From DAOPMC01 sp035392025 (GTDB taxonomy: Bacteria > Bacillota_I > Bacilli_A > RF39 > UBA660): a stretch of 40,771 bases of DNA. Numbering within the stretch: position 1 is the first letter of the stretch; every line of letters begins with the position of its first letter. The notes under the pieces were generated by a model that was not told the origin of the DNA, searched no databases, and was given only the letters and a program-made list of their open reading frames with translations. The translations under genes were made by a program, and so were the position numbers. This document shows, piece after piece, positions 16,310 to 23,021 of the stretch. Where the stretch lies: NCBI GenBank assembly GCA_035392025.1, contig DAOPMC010000005.1:1-40771 (forward strand), written 5' to 3'.

Positions 16310-17509
16310 ATGGTAATACGCGAGAGATATTTAAAAGAAATAAGACCATTTTATGATCAAGAATTAATAAAAGTTTTAGTTGGGATTAGACGTTCTGGTA
16401 AATCTGTAATATTAACTCAAATCATAGATGAATTAAAAAATAATGGTATTAATAAAGATCATATTATTTATATTAATTTTGAAGATTATGATTTTGAAGA
16501 ATATACAGATCCAAAAAAATTAAATAATTATGTAAAAGCAAAAATTATAGATGATAAAAAATATTATTTATTTTTTGATGAAATTCAAAATGTTGATTCT
16601 TGGGAAAAAGTTATTAACTCTTTTAGAGCAACAAAAAACACTTCTATATTTATAACTGGATCTAATAGTGATTTATTGTCAAGTGATTTGGCAACTCATA
16701 TTGCTGGAAGGTATGTGGATTTTAAAATTACACCATTTACATTTAAAGAGGTGTGTGAATTACTTAACATTAGGGATAAAAATGAAATAGAAAAAGAATT
16801 TAATGATTATGTTAAATGGGGGGGACTGCCACAAAGATTTATGCAAAAGAATGATGCATCTAAAAAAACATATTTAAATGATATATATGATTCAATTGTT
16901 ATTAAAGATATTGTAAAAAGATTTAATATTAAAGATATAGATTTATTAAATAGAATAGTAACTTATATTTTAACAACTCCTTCTCAAACATTCTCACCTG
17001 ATAGTATTGTAAAGTTTTTTGAAAGTGAATCAAGGAAAGTTTCTTTAGAAACTTTATATAATTATTTAGACTATATTACAAGATCAAATTTAATTTCTAA
17101 AGCGGAAAGGTATGATATTAGAGGTAAAAGAATACTAACCGGAAAATATAAATATTATTTAACTGATTTAGGATTTACAAACATACTAAGTTCTGGCAAA
17201 AAAGAACAAATAGGAGCTTATTTAGAAAATATTGTGTATAATGAATTAATTTCAAGAGGATATAATGTAAATATAGGGAATACTGATTCTTCGGAAATAG
17301 ATTTTATTGCAACAAGATATGATGAGAAGATATATATTCAAGTAGCATATATTTTAGATGATGATAAAACCATTAATAGAGAATTTAATGCTTATACAAA
17401 AATTGAAGATAATTATCCAAAATATGTTATTTCCATGGATAAATTTGATTTATCACAAAATGGAATAATCCATAAAAATTTGATTGATTGGTTATTAGAA
17501 TCAAATTAA
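16310..17509 (+). CDS. AAA ATPase with DUF4143 domain
   Basis: The 399-residue protein has a P-loop GIRRSGKS at 25-32, a Walker B strand LFFDEIQ at 87-93, a sensor-like FITGSNS near 115, and a C-terminal DUF4143 region with SEIDFIATR and YIQVAYIL resembling a PD-(D/E)xK fold core. Proteins of this kind are widespread in anaerobes, often in accessory regions; their role is not established. The start has GAGAGGAAT before ATG and a consensus promoter. It lies inside the repeat-bounded cassette and is the one gene there that looks fully intact. Confidence 0.85.
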   Translation: MVIRERYLKEIRPFYDQELIKVLVGIRRSGKSVILTQIIDELKNNGINKDHIIYINFEDYDFEEYTDPKKLNNYVKAKIIDDKKYYLFFDEIQNVDSWEKVINSFRATKNTSIFITGSNSDLLSSDLATHIAGRYVDFKITPFTFKEVCELLNIRDKNEIEKEFNDYVKWGGLPQRFMQKNDASKKTYLNDIYDSIVIKDIVKRFNIKDIDLLNRIVTYILTTPSQTFSPDSIVKFFESESRKVSLETLYNYLDYITRSNLISKAERYDIRGKRILTGKYKYYLTDLGFTNILSSGKKEQIGAYLENIVYNELISRGYNVNIGNTDSSEIDFIATRYDEKIYIQVAYILDDDKTINREFNAYTKIEDNYPKYVISMDKFDLSQNGIIHKNLIDWLLESN

Positions 17510-17540
17510 AAAAAGAAAATCAAACTAAATCTAAAAAAGA

Positions 17541-18167
17541 ATTAATAACTATTACGTTTTAAATTTAATATATATACTTTTCATAGTTATATTAGCTGTA
17601 AGTATTGTTAAGAAAAAAAGAAATAAAAAAATCATTGATAAAAAAATAGACTGGCTATATTTTACAAAACTAACTAGTTTATCTTTTGTACTTAGAATCT
17701 TTGTTGAAGAAATTATAATTTATTTACCAATTGAACAAGCAACCTATAATTTAGAATTTAGTTTATTGGTTCTTTTGGTTAATTTTATTACTACATGTGT
17801 GATAGCTCCAATATCTGAAGAGATAATATTTAGATATGGAATATTTAATTATATAAATAAAAAATTAAGTCCAATTATTTCAATAATAATTACATCAATA
17901 ATCTTTTCGATTGTTCATTTATATGGAGTTGATGGATTTATTATATTATTAGTAATAAGCATTATATGGAATTATGGTTATTATAAAACTAATAATTTAA
18001 TATATCCTATTATGATGCATTTTGTTCATAATGTTTATGCTTTCGTAAATAACTTTAATATAAGCAATGCATACTTAATAATTTTTGGGTTAATAAATTT
18101 ATTTATATATATAATCTCAAGCATTAAAAAAAGCAGTAAAAATACTGCTAAAACCAAGAACGAATAG
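17541..18167 (+). CDS. CPBP-family intramembrane protease, likely bacteriocin immunity; start codon unclear
   Basis: CPBP (Abi) proteins are membrane glutamic-type proteases; many lie beside bacteriocin genes as immunity proteins. Motif 1 EEIIFR, motif 2 FSIVHLYG and motif 3 MMHFVHN are all present, with several membrane helices. The first usual start in frame is TTG at 17766, giving 133 residues. However, the frame is open from 17535 and the extra 75 codons encode another membrane helix and a basic loop, bringing the product to about 208 residues, the normal size. The only candidate at that end is ATT at 17541, so the start may be mutated. It converges on the peptide gene at 18148-18273. Confidence 0.65.
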   Translation: MNNYYVLNLIYILFIVILAVSIVKKKRNKKIIDKKIDWLYFTKLTSLSFVLRIFVEEIIIYLPIEQATYNLEFSLLVLLVNFITTCVIAPISEEIIFRYGIFNYINKKLSPIISIIITSIIFSIVHLYGVDGFIILLVISIIWNYGYYKTNNLIYPIMMHFVHNVYAFVNNFNISNAYLIIFGLINLFIYIISSIKKSSKNTAKTKNE

Positions 18168-18273
18168 TTTTATATATCCATTTAAATAATTTTTGATAAT
18201 TTTTAAAATTAGGTAAAGTGCTTATTGCGCCACCAGATATATTAACTAATTCTTCATTTGTTAATGTTAACAT
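18148..18273 (-). CDS. double-glycine leader bacteriocin-like peptide
   Basis: A 41-codon gene on the minus strand with AAGGAG seven bases before its ATG. The product starts MLTLTNEELVNISGG, a typical double-glycine leader (LxxEELxxIxGG) removed by C39-peptidase ABC exporters. The 26-residue mature part, AISTLPNFKNY then QKLFKWIYKTIRSWF, carries five Lys/Arg, no acidic residue, and ends in aromatic amphipathic helix. It overlaps by 20 bases the end of a CPBP gene, the usual immunity type. No C39 exporter is in the window. It could be a bacteriocin or a signal peptide. Confidence 0.72.
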   Translation of the reverse strand: MLTLTNEELVNISGGAISTLPNFKNYQKLFKWIYKTIRSWF

Positions 18274-18327
18274 AGTTGTCTCCTTTCTTAAATATTTTTA
18301 ATGGATCCTAAATTATATTTACTATAA

Positions 18328-18371
18328 AATAAGATAAAATGCAATACAATTTTATTGCATTTTATCTTATT
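18328..18371. repeat. 19-bp perfect inverted repeat upstream of the peptide gene
   Basis: Arms 18328-18346 and 18353-18371 are exactly complementary, with a six-base loop. The structure lies 55 bases upstream of the peptide start. On the minus strand the stem is followed by TTTT, so it can act as a terminator or attenuator for transcription entering the peptide gene; it could also be an operator. Confidence 0.75.
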
Positions 18372-18410
18372 AACTATATCTTTTCAAATTCCTTTAAAGA
18401 TCAATAAAAA

Positions 18411-18447
18411 AGTCACATTGACTAATAATAACTCAAAAGATGTGACT
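18411..18447. repeat. hairpin beside the right 37-bp repeat
   Basis: AGTCACAT at 18411-18418 pairs with ATGTGACT at 18440-18447, ending four bases before the right copy of the 37-bp repeat. It may be a recombination-end structure of the cassette. Confidence 0.5.
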
Positions 18448-18451
18448 ACCG

Positions 18452-18488
18452 CCATGTGGTAACCAAATTTAACTCCCTATAAGAAAAA
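18452..18488. repeat. 37-bp direct repeat, right copy
   Basis: Exact copy of 15925-15961. No amidase remainder follows it; the next 116 bases hold no recognisable gene and are AT-rich. Confidence 0.9.
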
Positions 18489-18604
18489 AGTTTTGTTAAA
18501 TTATATTTTGATAAAATATTTTACATTTTTTTAAAAAATTTAGAATTTATATTGTAAATATTTTAATTATATAGTAAAATTATAGTAGAGGTAGGTGGAC
18601 TGCA

Positions 18605-18841
18605 ATGGCTATAAATAAATTTGGAGAATGTAAAATTCAATTTGATAAGGAATATGGAAATAAGAATTCAATTATTGCACTTGTTCCAGTTAATTTAGAA
18701 CAAAATAAAAGTTGCATAATAAAATCTAAAAGTAACGAAAGAAATGAAGAATATTATAAATGGCAATTTGTTTATTCTATCATTAATAGTGGAATGTATA
18801 GTAGTGATTATATTGGCGTTGAAGTTTGTCTTCCAAATTAA
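18605..18841 (+). CDS. 78-residue protein, possibly a truncated larger enzyme
   Basis: AGGTAGGTGG precedes the ATG, so translation is plausible. The product has mixed charge, no membrane segment, and a stretch NEEYYKWQFVYSIINSGMYS followed by DYIGVEVCLPN. From memory this end resembles the N-terminus of some restriction-modification subunits, in which case the gene is cut short, but I cannot prove it. It ends right at a strong terminator. Function unknown. Confidence 0.45.
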   Translation: MAINKFGECKIQFDKEYGNKNSIIALVPVNLEQNKSCIIKSKSNERNEEYYKWQFVYSIINSGMYSSDYIGVEVCLPN

Positions 18842-18842
18842 T

Positions 18843-18867
18843 AATACCGGCATAACCGGTATTTTTT
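18843..18867. terminator. bidirectional terminator
   Basis: AATACCGG at 18843-18850 and CCGGTATT at 18856-18863 form a strong stem, followed by T, between convergent genes. Confidence 0.88.
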
Positions 18868-19291
18868 AATGAATTTCTTTACAAACTCCTGAATAAGGAA
18901 CATAGAAGCAATGATTTTTATATCTACCAGAATTTTTCTGCTCATACCAATATGAAACACAAGGATTACCTTCAGCTGGTGAATAAAACCATAATGCATT
19001 GGTAGCAGGATAATAATATTCTCCTCTTAGAACTCTTTCAGCGAGATCCAATTCTTTGGTAGTAGGTGTACCTATAAATAAAGGACTGTTAATTCCAGTA
19101 AATCCTCCTGGATTTTGATAAATAACATCTGTTATTGTTCTAATATTAGTAAATGTTAAACAACCTGCTAAAGCACGATTAACAATGACATTCCCTACCA
19201 TTAACATTCCTAAATTTCCTTCACCTAAAGCCTCAGCTCTCATCAATCTTGCTAAAAGTTCTTTTTCCTTTGTAGTATATTTGATAATCAT
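18866..19291 (-). CDS. SleB-like cell wall hydrolase (Hydrolase_2)
   Basis: The 141-residue product is a bare hydrolase_2 domain: LLARLMRAEALGEGNLG at about 12-28 with the catalytic-type glutamates, VGNVIVNRAL, FTGINSPLF, and LWFYSPAEG near the end. SleB and CwlJ of this family cut spore cortex during germination. No signal peptide is present, as in CwlJ, whose members are placed in the coat from the mother-cell side. AGGTGA precedes the ATG. It converges with the 78-residue gene and diverges from ffh. Confidence 0.8.
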   Translation of the reverse strand: MIIKYTTKEKELLARLMRAEALGEGNLGMLMVGNVIVNRALAGCLTFTNIRTITDVIYQNPGGFTGINSPLFIGTPTTKELDLAERVLRGEYYYPATNALWFYSPAEGNPCVSYWYEQKNSGRYKNHCFYVPYSGVCKEIH

Positions 19292-19374
19292 TAAATCACC
19301 TAGTTAAGCATATTCAAAATCTTGTTTAAATATCATATCTATTGTATAATTAATTTGTAACTGGAGGAATTAAA

Positions 19375-20682
19375 ATGTTTGAAACATTAAGTGATAGATT
19401 ACAAAATGCTATTAAGAATATTAAAGGATATGGAAAGATAACAGAAGACAATATTGATCCTATGATAAGAGAAGTACGTCTTGCTTTATTAGAAGCAGAT
19501 GTTAATTATAAAGTAGTAAAAGAATTTACTGAAAAGGTAAAAGAAAAGGCTCTTGGAGAAAAGGTAAGAAAAAGTTTGACACCAGGAGAAGAATTTGTTG
19601 GTATCATTAGAGATGAACTTATTGAATTATTAGGCAAAGAGCAGCTGGGTTTAGAACTTAATAAAAATCCTAATATTTTGATGTTAGTAGGATTACAAGG
19701 TAGTGGTAAAACAACAACAATTGGTAAACTTGCGAATCTACTTAGAAAAAAAAATAGTAAGAGACCTTTACTTGTAGCATGCGATGTATATCGACCAGCA
19801 GCAATTGATCAGCTAAATCAAATAGGTAAAGAACTAGGTATTGAAGTTTATTCTGAAGGAAAAGAAAACCCAGTAGATATTGCAAAACATGCTATTGCTT
19901 ATGCTAAAGAAAATAAATTTGATTATGTGCTAATAGATACAGCAGGTAGACTTCATGTTGATGAAGAGCTAATGAAGGAATTACAAAATATCAAAAATGA
20001 AGTAAATCCTCATGAAATATTATTGGTAATTGATAGTATGATAGGCCAAGATGCTATTAATGTTATTACCTCTTTCAATGAACAATTAGATTTAACTGGT
20101 GTAATATTAACTAAGTTAGATGGTGATACTAGAGGTGGTGTAGCATTATCAGTAAGGCATCTTACCAATGTACCAATTAAATTTATTGGTATATCCGAAA
20201 AATTAGATGGAATAGAAAACTTCTATCCAGATCGTATGGCATCTAGAATACTAGGAATGGGAGATGTTTTATCAATTGTTGATAAAGCAAATGAAGTAAT
20301 TGATGAAAAAGAGGCAAAAAGTACTTTAAAGAAAATGCAAAGTGGTAAATATGATCTAGATGATTTTTTAAAGCAAATGAAACAAATAAAAAAATTAGGC
20401 TCGATTGAAGGAATATTAAAACTATTACCAGGAGCTAAAAAAGCAGGACTCGATAAGATAAATATTGATCCTAAAGATTTAGCCCATTTAGAAGCAATTA
20501 TACTTTCAATGACACCAAAAGAAAGAAAAAATCCAGATATTATTAAAGCTTCAAGAAAAGAGCGCATCGCTAAAGGTAGTGGCAGATCAGTTCAAGAAGT
20601 TAATAGAATATTAAATCAATTTGAAAGTAGTAAGAAGATGATGAAACAGATAGCATCTGGAAATTTTAAAATACCATTTTAA
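19375..20682 (+). CDS. ffh: signal recognition particle protein Ffh
   Basis: Ffh is the SRP GTPase that binds signal sequences and the SRP RNA. The 435-residue protein has the N domain, GLQGSGKTTTIGKLA at 106-120, DTAGRL, TKLDGDTRGG, and the Met-rich M domain from about 300 (RILGMGDVLS, SMTPKERKNP, RIAKGSGRSVQEVN). GGAGGA stands before the ATG. The usual partner ylxM is absent here, and ftsY is 7 kb upstream. Confidence 0.96.
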   Translation: MFETLSDRLQNAIKNIKGYGKITEDNIDPMIREVRLALLEADVNYKVVKEFTEKVKEKALGEKVRKSLTPGEEFVGIIRDELIELLGKEQLGLELNKNPNILMLVGLQGSGKTTTIGKLANLLRKKNSKRPLLVACDVYRPAAIDQLNQIGKELGIEVYSEGKENPVDIAKHAIAYAKENKFDYVLIDTAGRLHVDEELMKELQNIKNEVNPHEILLVIDSMIGQDAINVITSFNEQLDLTGVILTKLDGDTRGGVALSVRHLTNVPIKFIGISEKLDGIENFYPDRMASRILGMGDVLSIVDKANEVIDEKEAKSTLKKMQSGKYDLDDFLKQMKQIKKLGSIEGILKLLPGAKKAGLDKINIDPKDLAHLEAIILSMTPKERKNPDIIKASRKERIAKGSGRSVQEVNRILNQFESSKKMMKQIASGNFKIPF

Positions 20683-20702
20683 GAAGTAATCACTTCTTTT
20701 TT
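20681..20702 (+). terminator. intrinsic terminator of ffh
   Basis: AAGAAGT at 20681-20687 and ACTTCTT at 20692-20698 followed by T; the stem starts within the stop codon. Confidence 0.85.
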
Positions 20703-20768
20703 AGTGACAAAAGCATATACACAAAATACTAATTAAGAATAATATAAAATTAGATAGGGGGATTTATA

Positions 20769-21122
20769 ATGTTTGGAAATAACAATGGGCCAGTACCAAT
20801 GTTCAATATGCCAGAACAAGAATCTATGATAGACATAGATAATAATCAAGGTAATATAGATATAGATGTGAGTCAAATGCAAGCAATGGGGAATCAAGGT
20901 ATGGGCATGGTAATGAATAATTGTTCTAGGCCAATAATCGAACCAGTACAAGAACGCGTAGTACACAGAACAATATGTCATGAAATACAACATGTATGCC
21001 CAATAAGGACAAAGATAGTTAATAATCATGTATATAAACATACATATCAACCAAGTTATTCATGCTGCGAAGAAAATACTGTGCAACATCAACAACTTGG
21101 TTCATGTTGTCAATTTAGATAA
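20769..21122 (+). CDS. CotD-like spore coat protein
   Basis: The 117-residue protein has a Met/Asn/Gln-rich first half and a His/Cys/Val-rich second half: RPIIEPVQERVVHRTICHE, HVCPIRTKIVNNHVYKHTY, then CC pairs at the end. This is the pattern of CotD-type inner coat proteins. There is no signal peptide. AGGGGGAT precedes the ATG. It stands alone between two terminators; sporulation-specific expression is expected but no clear sigma-E or sigma-K box could be fixed by eye. Confidence 0.65.
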   Translation: MFGNNNGPVPMFNMPEQESMIDIDNNQGNIDIDVSQMQAMGNQGMGMVMNNCSRPIIEPVQERVVHRTICHEIQHVCPIRTKIVNNHVYKHTYQPSYSCCEENTVQHQQLGSCCQFR

Positions 21123-21126
21123 TCTC

Positions 21127-21161
21127 AAAAGACTAGCATTAATATGTTAGTCTTTTGTTTT
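21127..21161 (+). terminator. intrinsic terminator of the CotD-like gene
   Basis: AAAAGACTA at 21127-21135 and TAGTCTTTT at 21148-21156 form a nine-base stem with a T-rich tail. Confidence 0.8.
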
Positions 21162-21211
21162 GAAATATAAAAAACATGTTATAATATGGTTAGAATAGAG
21201 TAGGTGAGATT

Positions 21212-22021
21212 ATGACACAAACAATTAAAGATGATGATTTTCGTTTTATTAAAAATAAGTTGCTTGAATATGTCAAAATTATTTTTGATAAATATGGTAA
21301 TTATATAGATAATGCTCATAAGCTAAACGTTATTGCAAATCTAGATAATTTATTAAAATGGAATGATGGGAAAACTATATCTTTTTTAGTTAGAGATAGT
21401 GCTTTGTACCTGCCCAATCAAGCTTATTCAGTATTTGAGCAACTAAAGAAAAGCGAACGATATGGTATCAGAAAAAGAAAGTATGAAACTAGCCAATATT
21501 TAAAAGTTGATACTACTTACAATGATTATATCAATGAAGTTATAGAATGTGGATTAACCCCAACTGAGTATTTTTTGGAATCATTATTGCATGAAACAAT
21601 GCACTTGTGTGGTAGTACAGGATCTACACCGTTAGAAGAGGGAATCAACGAATTAAAAACAAGAGAATTAGCTCAAGGAAGAAAAATAGATATTGCTGCT
21701 ATGGCATATCCAAAAGAAGTAGAAATTGCTTTAATGTTTCAAAAGATAATAGGTCAAGGACTCATGAGTCAATTAACTTTCATTTTACCTAATGAAAAGT
21801 ATGGTTTTTTAGAATCAAATAAGGGTGTAGAATATGCCAATTTATATACAAAAGTAAGTCAAATGATGGCAACTAAGTCAAGATGTTCAATGCTTGGAAC
21901 AGGGAATCCTTATGTAAAGGCATCACAATATGATAAAATTAATTATAATGAAGAAAAAGAATTAATACAGTTATTTATTAGAAATAGTGAAAATGGCCCT
22001 ATAGAAAGGAGAATAAAATGA
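21212..22021 (+). CDS. zincin-like metallopeptidase of unknown family
   Basis: The 269-residue soluble protein contains HETMH at 127-131 in FLESLLHETMHLCG, with a following EEGINE at 142-147 whose glutamates could supply the third zinc ligand, as in gluzincins. Helical flanks fit a small metallopeptidase fold. No signal peptide is present, so it should act in the cytoplasm. AGGTGA precedes the ATG and a TATAAT box is about 20 bases upstream. Its stop overlaps the next gene's start (ATGA), tying it to the NADAR and ASCH genes. The substrate is unknown; I do not recognise the family. Confidence 0.65.
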   Translation: MTQTIKDDDFRFIKNKLLEYVKIIFDKYGNYIDNAHKLNVIANLDNLLKWNDGKTISFLVRDSALYLPNQAYSVFEQLKKSERYGIRKRKYETSQYLKVDTTYNDYINEVIECGLTPTEYFLESLLHETMHLCGSTGSTPLEEGINELKTRELAQGRKIDIAAMAYPKEVEIALMFQKIIGQGLMSQLTFILPNEKYGFLESNKGVEYANLYTKVSQMMATKSRCSMLGTGNPYVKASQYDKINYNEEKELIQLFIRNSENGPIERRIK

Positions 22022-22506
22022 TTAAATTAGGGCAATATAGAGATATTTGGTTGGGAGAAAAAGTAGGAGAGGTAATTGGATTTTATCCAAGAGAGTTCTA
22101 TTGCTTAAATAATTTTAGTTCATTTAAGGTTGAATATAATGGAGTTTTGTATTCATCATTAGAAGAAGCATACCAGACAATAGGTTTTTTAGTGCCTGCC
22201 CCAAAAATAGCTCAGCAAATAAAAAATTCTCACTCAGCACATGAAGCGCAAAAGCTTGCTTATGCAAATAGAAAGTTTCAAAGAAAAGATTGGGATGAGG
22301 TAAAAGTTTTTATTATGGAAGACTTGCTTAGAGCTAAAATCAAACAAAATCCATATGTGAAAAAAAAGCTTTTAGAAACTAAAGACTATACTATTGTAGA
22401 AGATTCACTCAAGGATGACTTTTGGGGTTGGGGGCCTAATAGAAATGGTCAAAATCAACTAGGTAAATTATGGATGAAGTTAAGAGAAGAGTTGAGACAT
22501 AATTAA
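22018..22506 (+). CDS. NADAR (YbiA/DUF1768) domain protein
   Basis: NADAR proteins act on N-glycosidic bonds of riboflavin precursors or ADP-ribose on nucleic acids. The 162-residue product covers the domain: FYPREFYCLNNFSSF at 23-37, SSLEEAYQTIGF at 47-58, SAHEAQKLAY near 75, WDEVKVFIMEDLLRAKIKQNP, LLETKDYTIVEDS, and the closing FWGWGPNRNGQNQLGKLW with the usual Trp-Gly and Asn-LGK pattern. It overlaps the metallopeptidase gene by four bases, and the ASCH gene overlaps its stop. Confidence 0.85.
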   Translation: MIKLGQYRDIWLGEKVGEVIGFYPREFYCLNNFSSFKVEYNGVLYSSLEEAYQTIGFLVPAPKIAQQIKNSHSAHEAQKLAYANRKFQRKDWDEVKVFIMEDLLRAKIKQNPYVKKKLLETKDYTIVEDSLKDDFWGWGPNRNGQNQLGKLWMKLREELRHN

Positions 22507-22885
22507 AGTATTAACGATTAAAGAGCCATGGGCAACACTAATTATTGATGGATATAAACAATATGAATTTAGAAGTTGGAAAACTAACTACCGTGGTAAA
22601 ATATTGATTCATGCTGGCAAAAGTTTAGAAAAAGATATGCTAGAAAAACTTAAGAATTATAATTTAAATTGTAGTAGTGGTGCAATTATAGGTGAAGCTG
22701 AAATTACTGATTGTATTTTAGTTGATAAAGGATTTGATGAAAAACTAAATAAGATAGATCCACTGGTTTATAGTAAAAATAGTCACGTTGCAAAGTATGC
22801 CTGGCATCTAGAAAATATTAAAAAGTATGATAGAGTAATTTATGCAAAAGGTAAACTTGGGCTGTGGAATTATGAAATGAAGTAA
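22502..22885 (+). CDS. ASCH domain protein, apparent ATT start
   Basis: ASCH domains bind RNA or cleave modified nucleosides (for example the amidohydrolase YqfB). The frame from 22502 encodes IKVLTIKEPWATLIIDGYK, then YEFRSWKTNYRGKILIHAG, the classic N-terminal half of the domain, with the catalytic-type Lys, and closes with AWHLENIKKYD. The product would be 127 residues, normal for the family. The first ATG/GTG/TTG in frame (TTG 22604) would remove the core strand and loop, so the gene must start upstream; a TGA at 22493 leaves only ATT (22502) as a plausible start, overlapping the NADAR stop. Confidence 0.7.
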   Translation: MKVLTIKEPWATLIIDGYKQYEFRSWKTNYRGKILIHAGKSLEKDMLEKLKNYNLNCSSGAIIGEAEITDCILVDKGFDEKLNKIDPLVYSKNSHVAKYAWHLENIKKYDRVIYAKGKLGLWNYEMK

Positions 22886-22912
22886 AAAATTAGTATAATA
22901 CTAATTTTTTGT
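22885..22912 (+). terminator. intrinsic terminator of the zincin-NADAR-ASCH operon
   Basis: ATTAGTAT and ATACTAAT form an almost loop-free palindrome flanked by A and T runs, ending in six T. Confidence 0.8.
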
Positions 22913-23021
22913 GTTAAGCCAAAAAAATACGCATAGATTCACTTAAATATTTTATATTGCTGTGATATTCTTAAACTAAGATGGTATGCTATAATGCTAT
23001 CTATAATAAAAGGAGGAAAAA

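Noticed and set aside
16310..17509. The DUF4143 ATPase as the transposition or recombination ATPase of the cassette.
   Set aside because: It has no transposase partner and DUF4143 ATPases are common without any link to transposition.
15925..18488. The 37-bp repeats as a CRISPR array.
   Set aside because: There are only two copies, 2.5 kb apart, with genes between them and no cas genes.
18488..18841. The missing C-terminal half of the truncated amidase after the right repeat.
   Set aside because: No frame there has the catalytic glutamate motif or any Amidase_3 pattern.
20683..20768. A sigma-E or sigma-K promoter before the CotD-like gene.
   Set aside because: AT-rich sequence gives several partial matches, none convincing.
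22018..22885. NADAR and ASCH as one fused gene split by a sequencing error.
   Set aside because: NADAR is complete at its own stop and ASCH begins at its normal first strand, so two genes with an overlap fit better; a fusion is not excluded.
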